Below, in pieces: positions 10,701 to 17,440 of a stretch of 64,000 nucleotides of DNA. Both the position numbers and the translations under genes were made by a program. Source of the DNA: Flavobacterium chungbukense (GTDB taxonomy: Bacteria > Bacteroidota > Bacteroidia > Flavobacteriales > Flavobacteriaceae); the NCBI RefSeq assembly GCF_020805785.1, contig NZ_JAJGZV010000001.1:806001-870000 (forward strand), given 5' to 3'. Every line of letters begins with the position of its first letter. Positions within the stretch are counted from its first letter, which is position 1. The notes below the pieces were generated by a model that was not told where the DNA came from, ran no database searches, and worked only from the letters and a program-made list of their open reading frames with translations.

Positions 10701-11371
10701 ACCACGAGACCCCATCCAGCATATTTTCCAATTGCCCCACCATCAGTACCTTCCGCTGCAGCAATATTTGCAGCAAAATATTCTCCAATTCCGTTTGCTC
10801 TTACGTAATCGGTAACTTCCGCGTAAGCGCTAAACATATTTTGATCTTTATCTGTTGGAAAATAGATGTCAGTTGCAGTAAACTCATCATAAGTGCTGTC
10901 ATTTGGACCTTTAAACAAAATTTTTCTTTTGTCCAAAGTTTTGTCTACACCATTGTGATTCACAACAAAAGAGTTTGGATTAACTGGCGCATCAGAAATT
11001 CGTCCTGACCAGTACAATCCTGCATATATAATATTGGCGCAATTGGTTAATTTTGTTCCATTATCATCTAACAAATTCAAGGTTGCCGAAGAAGAATTAA
11101 GTGTTTGAGCATCATTATCCGTGTCAACATAAATTGTCGGGTTAGTACCATTGGTGTAGGTAACATCATAATCTTGTAAAGTCAGATTGGTGTTTCCAAT
11201 CATAGTAAAATCTCCCTTAATTTTATAAATTGTTTTGGTAGGAGAATAAGAAGAAGTTCGTTCTTTAAACGGTACAATTACCTGAGAATTTATTTCATTA
11301 ATGCCTGCAAAAAGCATTAAAAAGAAATAAAAAACCGCTAAATATTGAGAGTAGTATTTTTTCATAGTCAT
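4784..11371 (-). CDS. Giant SprB-like surface adhesin with type B T9SS sorting domain
   Basis: This is a 2195-residue secreted surface protein. A signal peptide (FFLMLFAGINEINSQ) is followed by an N-terminal region of about 800 residues. SprB-type repeats follow at roughly 820-1070 (for example CFNQSTGSITVENTSGGVAP, GSYEVTATDSNGCTG). HYR-like beta-sandwich modules come next, including three nearly identical 90-residue copies (about 1137-1407, starting TIECSDANALANAQ). Cadherin-like modules with NDDTAGPI...NPDGSVNVAPNTPAGT follow. The C-terminal domain from about 2087 (YPHNAFSPNGDTVNDTF, YNRWGILVFE, PTGTYFYIIHY) is the gliding-motility-associated CHU_C/type B sorting signal. It should pass through T9SS with the PorP/SprF-like partner encoded next. 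A role in adhesion or gliding is inferred; it is not SprB itself, which is much longer. A second ATG two codons in gives MKKYYSQY. Confidence 0.92.
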   Translation of the reverse strand: MTMKKYYSQYLAVFYFFLMLFAGINEINSQVIVPFKERTSSYSPTKTIYKIKGDFTMIGNTNLTLQDYDVTYTNGTNPTIYVDTDNDAQTLNSSSATLNLLDDNGTKLTNCANIIYAGLYWSGRISDAPVNPNSFVVNHNGVDKTLDKRKILFKGPNDSTYDEFTATDIYFPTDKDQNMFSAYAEVTDYVRANGIGEYFAANIAAAEGTDGGAIGKYAGWGLVVIYENSSMKNRDITVFDGHAFVQNNITADFTFPVSGFNSVVSGPVDVKLGVMAGEGDINYDGDYFSIQKLNTNDYLKLSRPGNSPNNFFNSSINTGGNDRNPNLVNNSGIDIGMFKLPNENKDIIGNNQTSTTFKYGSTVDSYTIFSIVMAVDAYVPEIEGVLTATTINGSPAGAGPYTVLPGQELGYKVQIKNRGTEAVQNSKLVIPIPYNATFALGSLNKTINFTPDPSPNALTYEPTLGANGSIVWDLGTLPLPADPNTVLGELTFSLKSTENCALLKNSNCSNVIQVNGYLSGKGANSTVTVADQSLILGYTTSGSCMGASIAGPLQTTIDSANYTNTNCQATPPIITFTFCNGSSSIPVTDVTGSFPTGSTFYNAYPVVAGTTAQYTINNPFPATVGTSTYYAIPPGAAAGCYFQFTITIESITTTPTITSPLNYCIGDTATVLTAVPTKPEYTLYYYETLTSTAQQSITPSTAVAGQFTYYVAEGKTNACIGPKKAIVVNINDKPTITITNPLPICSPAASLDLSVASITAGSTSGLTYTYWTDATATVPYANFAEAVPGTYYIKGTNASNCFDIKPVIVTKSTVTVTELVASHVDVKCFNQSTGSITVENTSGGVAPYTYSWKKNGTAYTGTSQSLTNLEAGSYEVTATDSNGCTGTLTISISQPSAGLTLAISSKTDALCFGTSTGTLTAGAVTNAVGTVTYSWKNSLNAEISTSANASGLPAGTYTLTVTDDCSSQSNSVIIGEPAEALTAAKSQVDVSCGGASTGSATVTVSGGTAAYTYLWNTTPVQTTATANNLAAGSYSVKITDANGCEINESFTILDGDSIKPIIDQLPQTTTINCPAEPVFAQATATDNSGTVSSLTYVDDIVAGNCAGSYTKTRTWTAQDACGNISLPVSQTIIVQDNTAPTWTTLAGSLDKTIECSDANALANAQTLFPTATDSCDADVTNIVKVSGAFTASAGCGNAGTYTNTWTVKDDCGNTSSTFTQIITIQDTTPPTWTTLAESLDKTIECSDANALANAQTLFPTATDSCDADVTNIVKVSGQFTASAGCGNAGTYTNTWTVKDDCGNTSATFTQIITIQDTTAPTWTTLAGSLDKTIECSDANALANAQTLFPTATDSCDTDVTNIVKVSGAFTASATCANAGTYTNTWTVKDDCGNTSSTFTQIITIQDTTAPTFTGNLPKNITVSCDAVPEAAEMIASDNCNGNLPIVFSEIKSDIQNGCSSNYTLTRTWKTSDCGGNTVSYTQIITVRDTTAPTGTAPSNVTNLASIDLIPAGSATDIKDAADNCSSTVNITVKDTNNGCDGNVNIVTRTYTLTDCAGNKTELVQTFTINCKKVIIANDDTAGPITGVNHSTTNVLNVFSNDTLDGAAATPSNVILTTVTPNPFLQLNPNGSVDVLPNAPEGTLTLVYQICEANQTNNCDTATVTITIVAPKITVSATPICVNDVPYIDYVVTALNFTPTNGVSIVWSDSSNNAITTMNNQPLSGRILWPGAVVDGNGKGIDWPGWVYENNKWVQGADGFEKLRPTANLTFSLNPSETITVNYPPSDPYCTARPTFAIIANDDTAGPINGVTGANNIVNVLTNDTLNGTVVNINDVTLTTTIPDPKGALTLNPDGSVNVAPNTPAGTYTLTYQICEKADFGNCDTAVVTVTVTTPAAPPTPVVANDDTYSNIGCNTFGIVGNVLSNDLKGITPVTLEIVNFTLLSDNNSKTDPNITISNSGNVTVSSLTPAGTYTYSYRICDKLSSENCDSAIVTIVVVPNGTTQFSSTACTDDSSLLNLTSLLPEGSPTTGTWVDRSNSNALQGNIFNPFGLALGNYTLEYLIADERCPRSIILNMEVNDDCKVLACENVYPHNAFSPNGDTVNDTFKIDNIDNLTCYPENTVEIYNRWGILVFETKNYNNATNAFDGISRGRTTVQQADGLPTGTYFYIIHYKSLDGNNNLQNNQLSGYLYLSK
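7150..7959 (-). repeat. Three tandem 270-bp coding repeats inside the adhesin gene
   Basis: Three near-identical units of exactly 270 bp (90 codons) run at about 7690-7959, 7420-7689 and 7150-7419. The marker 'tctatagttttgtctaaaga' recurs at 7371, 7641 and 7911. Differences are few single-base changes, so the units look recently duplicated or homogenised. Confidence 0.9.
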
Positions 11372-11381
11372 AGCTTTTTAA

Positions 11382-11933
11382 TTATCCACCTATAGAAATT
11401 TTATAAAGAATAACATATTTTGAATCATCATTTTTAATGAGATTGTTGATCAGAGAAGGAGTTGTTTCGATTTCTGTAGTAATGAAAATGTATTTCAATT
11501 TTTCAAAACCAGAAAAAGAATTCAGATTGATGGATTGGCTTAAATCGCTAGATTTTTTAATTTTAATCGTTACAATTTCGATATCATTTTTTAACGAAAC
11601 AGTACTGTTGATACTATTTAGAGAATTAATGTCAGCGAATAAAGCAGTCGGATGGTCTCCGTAAACTTTTGTTCCTCCAGAATTAGAATAAACAGCCGAT
11701 TGTAGATCATACAAAAGATGTTTGAGATGGCTAAGCTTAGAATCTTGTCCTGATTTTTTTAAGGATGTTAAGTACGAATCGACATTTTCACTTTGAGCAA
11801 ATGAAAAAGTTGTTGTCAAAGAAAACAGTATGAAAAAAATATTTTTTTGAAAAATGTTCCTCTTCGAGAAAAAAATAAACTTACAATCGGTAACAAATTT
11901 TACTGCTTTTTCAAGAGTAGATTTAGTTTTCAT
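11382..11933 (-). CDS. Secreted protein of unknown function, first gene of the adhesin block
   Basis: I do not recognise this 183-residue protein. It has a hydrophobic stretch at about residues 31-46 followed by a signal-peptidase-like FSFA/Q junction, so it is probably exported. The 28 polar residues before the hydrophobic stretch are unusual for a signal peptide, and there is no internal Met to start later. The mature part is Ser/Leu/Lys-rich, with a stretch YDLQSAVYSNSGGTKVYGDH and a C-terminus of alternating hydrophobic strands (KYIFITTEIET, KYVILYKISIGG). It ends only 10 bases before the adhesin start codon, so the two are co-transcribed. A role alongside the adhesin is inferred from position alone. 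Confidence 0.75.
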   Translation of the reverse strand: MKTKSTLEKAVKFVTDCKFIFFSKRNIFQKNIFFILFSLTTTFSFAQSENVDSYLTSLKKSGQDSKLSHLKHLLYDLQSAVYSNSGGTKVYGDHPTALFADINSLNSINSTVSLKNDIEIVTIKIKKSSDLSQSINLNSFSGFEKLKYIFITTEIETTPSLINNLIKNDDSKYVILYKISIGG

Positions 11934-12432
11934 AACTTATGATTTTGTTTAAAAGTATTTATGAAATTTTAACAGATTCAAAGTTATATGAGAGTTTTTC
12001 TATTTAGATTTTTTTATCTGTAACTAACCTAAAAACTCGTTGAAATGTATTTTTTCTATAAAAAAAAGCGTTAAAAAGAATGTTTTTTAACATAAAAATG
12101 CTAAAAATGTAACACGTTTTTTTTGCTTTTTTAGTTAAATTTTGAAGTTTTTAAATATTATAAGTAATTAATAATCAGTTATTTAGTTAAATTTTTACTA
12201 ACTTGTATAATGTCGACCAAATACTAATTTCCTAGATGAAGTACACTAAATGTATTTTTTTTACAAATTCAATTTTTTCGATATTAACATATTATAAAGA
12301 ATGGATTCTTGTTAAAATTTCATTTAAATGTTAAGGGAAATAAAAAAAGGAAAAGGTTTAAAATTTCTTTTGTAAATTAGAACTTGATTAAAATTATTAA
12401 TCTCCAAATCTGGGTTTTAAATTTTACTGCTT
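11934..12432. other. AT-rich divergent intergenic region, adhesin block / polyphosphate operon
   Basis: No gene is visible in 499 bases. The region is very AT-rich with poly-T and poly-A runs, and a weak hairpin GTTAAAAA / TTTTTTAAC at about 12070-12091. It must hold the promoters of both flanking divergent transcription units. A leftward -7 box is annotated separately; I see no perfect TAnnTTTG box for the rightward operon. Confidence 0.6.
11979..11986 (-). promoter_or_regulatory. Putative -7 box of the adhesin operon promoter
   Basis: On the minus strand this reads TAACTTTG, a perfect match to the Bacteroidota -7 consensus TAnnTTTG, 45 bases upstream of the first start codon of the leftward block. 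No clear TTG -33 element is seen at the usual spacing. Confidence 0.45.
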
Positions 12433-12921
12433 ATGAAAAATCTCATTTTAATACGTCATGCAAAATCAAGTTGGGAAGCACCATTGAAAGATTTCGATCG
12501 CCCATTAATGAAAAGAGGAATTTTAGATGCACATGACGTTTCATTACATATTTCTAAATATCTCCCAAAAACGTATATCATTTGGAGCAGTACAGCTGCA
12601 AGAGCTTCAGAAACTGCTTTAATCTTTGCTCAGAATATTTCTTATCCCATAGAAAGCATCGTTTACAAAGACGATTTGTATACTTTTGATGAGAAACAAC
12701 TAGAAAAAGTTATCAAATCGTGTGATAATAGTTTAGAAAGCGTTATTCTTTTTGGACATAACGAGGCTATTACAAATTTTGTTAATAAATTTGGAGATGT
12801 TTTTATTGATAATGTTCCAACTTCGGGATTTGTATCCTTACAATTTGATGCCGAAAGCTGGGATACAATAAATAAAGGCAAAACACATAAAACTATTTTC
12901 CCCAAAGATTTAAAATCATAA
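12433..12921 (+). CDS. sixA: SixA-like phosphohistidine phosphatase (histidine phosphatase family)
   Basis: A 162-residue cytosolic protein of the histidine phosphatase (phosphoglycerate-mutase-like) superfamily. The N-terminal catalytic RHG-type motif is LIRHAKSSW, with His9 as the phospho-acceptor, followed by DFDRPLMKRG, which is typical of SixA. The second-histidine region is ILFGHNEAITNF, with Ser/Thr-Arg contacts in SSTAARASETA. SixA in E. coli dephosphorylates phospho-histidine on phosphotransfer proteins; here the substrate is unknown. It ends two bases before the GTG start of ppk1, so it heads a polyphosphate operon, and a link to polyphosphate or phospho-His turnover is a context inference. 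Confidence 0.85.
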   Translation: MKNLILIRHAKSSWEAPLKDFDRPLMKRGILDAHDVSLHISKYLPKTYIIWSSTAARASETALIFAQNISYPIESIVYKDDLYTFDEKQLEKVIKSCDNSLESVILFGHNEAITNFVNKFGDVFIDNVPTSGFVSLQFDAESWDTINKGKTHKTIFPKDLKS

Positions 12922-12923
12922 CA

Positions 12924-15002
12924 GTGTACGAACAGAAATATATCGATAGAGAAAAAAGCTGGTTAGCGTTTAATGCAAGAGTTCTTCAGGAAGCCGGAGA
13001 TAATACGGTTCCACTTTTAGACAGATTGCGTTTTGTTGGAATTTTTTCAAACAATTTAGACGAATTTTTTAGGGTTCGATATGCCGCTATTAGAAGATTG
13101 AGCCTTTCTGGTATTTCTGGTGAAAAATATTTAGGCGGAATTTCTGCTCATCAATTAATTAAAGATATTACAGATATTGTAATTCAGCAGCAATCTGAAA
13201 GTTTGCGTATTCTCGGAAATATTGAAACTGAACTAGAAGCCGAAAATATTTTTATTATTAACGAAACACAGATTACACCTAAACAAGAGTGTTTTTTAAA
13301 AGATTTTTATAATCAAAAGCTTAGTCCGGAATTAGTGACCATCATTTTGAATGATTTGGCGGTTTTTCCGATTCTAAAAGATACTTTAGGATATTTAGCA
13401 GTTCGTTTAGAATTAAAAAATGATGAGGTTCGTTATGCTTTAATCGAAATTCCTAAAAACATAAATCGCTTTGTTGTTCTTCCTTCTGATGACGAGAAAC
13501 AATATGTAATTTTAATTGATGATGTGATTCGTTTTAAACTGAAAAACATCTTCAATATATTTGATTATAAGAGTGTATCTGCACACATGATCAAAATTAC
13601 GCGAGATGCGCAATTGGATATCGATAGTGATTTGAGTAAAAGTATGCTTGAAAAAATCGCTACATCTGTAAAAGATCGCCGAATTGGTGAACCTGTTCGT
13701 TTTATCTATGATAGTTTAATTGAAGATGATACGTTGCATTTCTTTTTAGATAAAATGAAAATCGTAGAAACAGATAGTATAATTCCGGGCGGTAGATATC
13801 ACAATCGTCGTGATTATATGAGTTTTCCTAATTTAGGTCGTTACGATTTATTGTATAAACCCAATGAGCCTTTGCCAGTTCCAGGTTTAAGTTTGGAGGG
13901 AAGCATTTTAGAAAAAATAAGCAAAAAAGACTATTTAGTGCACGCCCCTTATCAGTCTTTTTCGTATTTAACGAAGTTCTTGCGCGAAGCGGCTTTAGAT
14001 CCAAAAGTTACAAGTATCAAAATTACATTGTATCGTTTAGCTAAGAATTCGCAAGTAATTAGTTCGTTGATCAATGCTGCTAAAAACGGTAAAAGGGTTG
14101 TAGTTCAAATCGAACTTCAAGCGCGTTTTGATGAAGCTTCGAATATTTCGTATGCAGAACAAATGCAAACAGAAGGAATCGAACTTATTTTTGGAATTAA
14201 AGGTCTTAAAGTGCACAGTAAAATTTGTGTTATTGAAAGAATGGAAGAAGGTAAAAATCGCCGTTATGGATTTATTTCTACCGGAAATTTTAACGAATCA
14301 ACGGCAAAAATTTATACCGATGTAACGCTATTAACTTGCCATCAGGGAATCTTAAAAGACACTTCAAAAATATTTGAGTTTTTTGATATCAATTATAGAG
14401 TGCACAGATACAAGCACTTAATTGTATCGCCACATTATACAAGAACTAAATTTATAAAACTGATAGATCGCGAAATTCTTCATGCTTTGGCAGGAAGAAA
14501 AACACACATAAAGCTTAAAATGAATAGTTTATCAGATTTTAAAATGATTGATAAACTTTATGAAGCAAGTAACGCAGGAGTTAAAATTCAACTTCAGGTA
14601 AGAGGAATTTGCTCTTTAATTCCAGGAATTCCAGGAATGAGCGAAAACATCGAAGCGATAAGTATTGTAGATAATTATTTAGAGCATACAAGAGTTTATA
14701 TTTTTGGAAACGCAGGTTTGACAGAAGTTTATATTTCGTCTGCCGATTTTATGACCAGAAATCTTGACGGAAGAGTCGAGGTAACTTGCCCAATTTATGA
14801 TCTTGAAATCAAAAAAGAATTGATAGATAACTTCAATATTGCTTGGAAAGGAAATGTGAAAGTGAGATATCATTCTTATAAATTAGATAATAAATATAAG
14901 CCGAAAAACCATCATGCCCCATTTAGAGCACAATTTGAAACCTATAAGTATTATCAAAATAAAGTAGCGATACTAGAAGAGGTTCCTCAAAAAATAAGTT
15001 AA
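12924..15002 (+). CDS. ppk1: Polyphosphate kinase 1
   Basis: This enzyme reversibly polymerises the gamma-phosphate of ATP into long-chain polyphosphate. The 692-residue length matches PPK1. The N-terminal IDREKSWLAFNARVLQEA and NNLDEFFRVR are family hallmarks. The phospholipase-D-like catalytic domains contain KVHSKICVIER with His431 at the position of the autophosphorylated histidine. GFISTGNFNESTAKIYTD and SADFMTRNLDGRVEV also fit the nucleotide and polyphosphate tunnel. The start is GTG, two bases after the sixA-like stop, with no ATG nearby in frame, so translation is probably coupled. The ppx gene follows after 27 bases. Confidence 0.95.
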   Translation: MYEQKYIDREKSWLAFNARVLQEAGDNTVPLLDRLRFVGIFSNNLDEFFRVRYAAIRRLSLSGISGEKYLGGISAHQLIKDITDIVIQQQSESLRILGNIETELEAENIFIINETQITPKQECFLKDFYNQKLSPELVTIILNDLAVFPILKDTLGYLAVRLELKNDEVRYALIEIPKNINRFVVLPSDDEKQYVILIDDVIRFKLKNIFNIFDYKSVSAHMIKITRDAQLDIDSDLSKSMLEKIATSVKDRRIGEPVRFIYDSLIEDDTLHFFLDKMKIVETDSIIPGGRYHNRRDYMSFPNLGRYDLLYKPNEPLPVPGLSLEGSILEKISKKDYLVHAPYQSFSYLTKFLREAALDPKVTSIKITLYRLAKNSQVISSLINAAKNGKRVVVQIELQARFDEASNISYAEQMQTEGIELIFGIKGLKVHSKICVIERMEEGKNRRYGFISTGNFNESTAKIYTDVTLLTCHQGILKDTSKIFEFFDINYRVHRYKHLIVSPHYTRTKFIKLIDREILHALAGRKTHIKLKMNSLSDFKMIDKLYEASNAGVKIQLQVRGICSLIPGIPGMSENIEAISIVDNYLEHTRVYIFGNAGLTEVYISSADFMTRNLDGRVEVTCPIYDLEIKKELIDNFNIAWKGNVKVRYHSYKLDNKYKPKNHHAPFRAQFETYKYYQNKVAILEEVPQKIS

Positions 15003-15029
15003 TAATAAAAACCAATTTCAAATCATAAA

Positions 15030-15926
15030 GTGAGCATGATTAACATTAGGAAATTTGCAGCAATAGATATCGGTTCAAATGCCATGAGGCTACTGATTTC
15101 GAATGTTGTAGAACAAGAAGGGAAAGAACCGCAGTTTAATAAAAGTTCCCTTGTTCGTGTGCCAATTCGTTTAGGGCAGGACGCTTTTACAGTTGGAGAA
15201 ATTTCACCAGAAAATATAGATCGAATGATTGATGCTATGAAAGCATTTAATCTTTTGATGAAAGTACATAAAGTAGAACGTTACATGGCGTTTGCAACTT
15301 CTGCAATGCGTGAAGCGTATAATGCAAAAGAAGTGGTGGCTTTAATTAAGAAAAAAGCCGACATTAAAATCGAAATTATTGATGGTAAAAAAGAAGCGGC
15401 AATTATTGCTTCTACAGATCTACATCACTTAATTAAATCTGACGAAACTTACCTTTTTGTGGATGTTGGAGGTGGAAGCACAGAGTTTACCTTATTCTCT
15501 GATGGAAAACTAATCAATTCAAGATCTTTCAAAGCAGGAACTGTACGTTTATTGAACAATATGGTTCATGATGTTGTTTGGGATGAAATAGAAAAATGGA
15601 TTAAAACAAACACAGCAGATTACGATGAAGTTACTTTAATCGGATCTGGTGGAAATATCAATAAATTGTTTAAAATGTCTGGAAAACAGCAGGAAAAACC
15701 GCTTTCATACATTTATGTCAATTCACAATATGCATTTTTAAATTCATTGACTTACGAGCAAAGAATTGCCGAATTAGGTTTGAACTCTGACCGTGCCGAC
15801 GTAATCATCCATGCAACACGTATTTATCTGAATGCGATGAAATGGAGTGGTGCGCGCCAGATTTATGTTCCAAAAATCGGACTTTCTGATGGTATCGTAA
15901 AAGCGATGTATTATGGTAAAATTTAG
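15030..15926 (+). CDS. ppx: Ppx/GppA-family exopolyphosphatase
   Basis: This ASKHA-fold phosphatase releases phosphate from the ends of polyphosphate (or hydrolyses pppGpp). The 298 residues correspond to the short, two-domain form without the C-terminal HD domain of E. coli Ppx. Motifs seen: phosphate-1 loop AAIDIGSNAMRLL near residues 10-22, FVDVGGGSTEFTLF near 148-161, and LIGSGGNINKL near 209-219. The first possible start is GTG at 15030; an ATG two codons in (15036) is an equally good start. It completes a sixA-like/ppk1/ppx operon that can both make and degrade polyphosphate. Confidence 0.93.
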   Translation: MSMINIRKFAAIDIGSNAMRLLISNVVEQEGKEPQFNKSSLVRVPIRLGQDAFTVGEISPENIDRMIDAMKAFNLLMKVHKVERYMAFATSAMREAYNAKEVVALIKKKADIKIEIIDGKKEAAIIASTDLHHLIKSDETYLFVDVGGGSTEFTLFSDGKLINSRSFKAGTVRLLNNMVHDVVWDEIEKWIKTNTADYDEVTLIGSGGNINKLFKMSGKQQEKPLSYIYVNSQYAFLNSLTYEQRIAELGLNSDRADVIIHATRIYLNAMKWSGARQIYVPKIGLSDGIVKAMYYGKI

Positions 15927-15935
15927 TATTTAAAA

Positions 15936-16028
15936 CTTTTTTCTGCCACTAATTACACGAATTTCCACGAATTATTTTTTAAGTTTTACAGATAAAAAAT
16001 TAGTGTAAATTCGTGTAATTGGTGGCAA
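15936..16028. repeat. Intergenic inverted repeat, 'TTAGTGT-AATTCGTG' family
   Basis: Arms GCCACTAATTACACGAATTT and AAATTCGTGTAATTGGTGGC are complementary apart from a G:T-type mismatch, separated by about 50 bases. A related copy lies at 32428-32496. The element sits between ppx and the crp-like gene and could fold in RNA. Confidence 0.75.
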
Positions 16029-16038
16029 ACATTTTTTT

Positions 16039-16599
16039 ATGAAATCAATTTTTCAATCCATTCAAGATTTTTCTGCTGACGAATTAAATCTTTTAGATGA
16101 TTTAATTACGTATCGAACTTTGAAAAAAGGAGAATTGTTATTGACGGAAAATCAGGTTTGCAATGAAGTTGTTTTTATAAAAAAAGGAATTCTTCGTTCC
16201 TTTTTTGTTAATCATAAAGGTGACGAAATCACCAATTGCTTTGCTTTTGAAAATGAATTTATGGCCTCTTTTGCCAGTTTTATTACCCAAGAAAAAGCAG
16301 AAGAAAATATTCAGGCTCTTGCCGATACAGAATTGCAGATTCTAAATCGTAATGGTTTAGAAAAACTATATCAATCGGGTTCAAACTGGCAAGAAACGGG
16401 TAGAAAATTAACCGAATTAGAATTTGTAAACCTGCACAAAAGAATGGTTTCTTTTCAAAAGTTGTCAGGTTCGCAACGGTACGAAGAACTTTACAAAAAC
16501 CATCAAAAATATTTGCAGTTAATTCCGCTGCAATATTTAGCTTCTTATTTAGGAATTACACCAAGACATTTAAGCAGAATTCGAAAAGCCATAGCTTAG
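16039..16599 (+). CDS. Crp/Fnr-family transcriptional regulator
   Basis: A 186-residue regulator with an N-terminal cyclic-nucleotide-binding-like (cNMP) beta-roll at about 10-125 (KKGELLLTENQVCNEVVFIKKGILRSFF) and a C-terminal helix-turn-helix. The recognition region is YLASYLGITPRHLSRIRK near residues 168-185. The phosphate-binding RxS/T motif of true CAP proteins is not evident, so the ligand is unknown. The next rightward gene encodes a flavodoxin-fold oxidoreductase after a repeat-containing gap. Crp-like regulators beside such enzymes are common in Flavobacterium, so regulation of that neighbour is plausible but not shown. Confidence 0.9.
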   Translation: MKSIFQSIQDFSADELNLLDDLITYRTLKKGELLLTENQVCNEVVFIKKGILRSFFVNHKGDEITNCFAFENEFMASFASFITQEKAEENIQALADTELQILNRNGLEKLYQSGSNWQETGRKLTELEFVNLHKRMVSFQKLSGSQRYEELYKNHQKYLQLIPLQYLASYLGITPRHLSRIRKAIA

Positions 16600-16608
16600 A
16601 TTAGTTTT

Positions 16609-16735
16609 ATTTCACGCAGATTTTAAAAGATTTAAGCTGATTTGCGCAGATTATTTGCTTTAGTTTTATGTAAAATCTGCTTAATCGAAATATTCATATG
16701 TTCATTTTTATCTGCGAAATCTGCATGAAAAATCA
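16609..16735. repeat. Intergenic imperfect inverted repeat, 'CGCAGATTT-AAGCTGATTT' family
   Basis: The left arm contains TTTCACGCAGATTTTAAAAG and TTAAGCTGATTTGCGCAGAT. The right arm contains TAAAATCTGCTTAATCGA and TATCTGCGAAATCTGCATGA. Direct and inverted CGCAGATT units give an imperfect cruciform. Confidence 0.65.
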
Positions 16736-16792
16736 TACAGTTAAGAAAAGTTTTTCAGGACATTTGTCTAGTAAAATAAAATGTACTAAAAG

Positions 16793-16800
16793 TATTTTTG
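16793..16800 (+). promoter_or_regulatory. Putative -7 box upstream of the NAD(P)H oxidoreductase gene
   Basis: TATTTTTG matches TAnnTTTG. It lies 13 bases before the ATG, which would leave a very short leader; a chance match in this AT-rich DNA is possible. Confidence 0.3.
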
Positions 16801-16813
16801 AAAAAATATTGAT

Positions 16814-17392
16814 ATGAAAAAAATACTGATTATAAACGGACATCCAAACGCTGAAAGTTTCAATTTCGGAATTGCACAATCGTATAAAAATGGCGCTTTA
16901 GCTTCTAATGCTCAAGTAGAAACTATCGTAATTACCGATTTAAAATTCAATCCAAATCTTCAATTCGGTTATCAAAAACGAACAGAACTAGAACCTGATC
17001 TTCTGAAGGCTTGGCAAAAAATACAAAATGCAGAACATTTAGTTTGGATTCATCCTGTTTGGTGGGGTGGACTTCCTGCAATTACAAAAGGTTTTATAGA
17101 TCGATTATTTTTGCCAGGAATGGCGTTTCAATACCGCGAAAATTCGGTTTGGTGGGATAAATTACTAAAAGGTAAAACGGCACATATTATCACTACTCTA
17201 GATCAGCCGAGTTGGTATTACAGATTTTTTTATGGAAGACCAAGCGTTAATCAATTGAAGAAATCAACTTTAGAATTCTGTGGTGTAAAACCTGTAAAAG
17301 TCAGTTATATAGGAATTGTTAAAGGTTCTAATGAAGAACAAAGAAAAAAATGGCTTGAAAAAGTCTACCGTTTTGGACTTCAAAATAAATAA
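16814..17392 (+). CDS. NAD(P)H oxidoreductase / quinone reductase (flavodoxin-like fold)
   Basis: A 192-residue cytosolic flavoprotein of the NQO1/KefF/MdaB type, which transfers two electrons from NAD(P)H to quinones or related electrophiles. The N-terminal ILIINGHPNAESFN binds the flavin phosphate. HPVWWGGLPAITKGFIDRLF near residues 79-98 and the FYGRPSVNQLKKSTLEFCGV segment are family signatures. The start ATG gives MKKILIINGHP, the expected first beta-strand. It lies downstream of a Crp-like regulator in the same direction. The natural substrate is not deducible. Confidence 0.9.
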   Translation: MKKILIINGHPNAESFNFGIAQSYKNGALASNAQVETIVITDLKFNPNLQFGYQKRTELEPDLLKAWQKIQNAEHLVWIHPVWWGGLPAITKGFIDRLFLPGMAFQYRENSVWWDKLLKGKTAHIITTLDQPSWYYRFFYGRPSVNQLKKSTLEFCGVKPVKVSYIGIVKGSNEEQRKKWLEKVYRFGLQNK

Positions 17393-17440
17393 AAGCTTGT
17401 TACAAATTACCAGAATTCGGATTGTGGCAAAAACAAGAGA

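Noticed and set aside
16039..16599. cAMP-binding Crp by direct homology
   Set aside because: The cyclic-nucleotide phosphate-binding motif with its key Arg and Ser/Thr is not evident, so only membership in the broader Crp/Fnr family is claimed.
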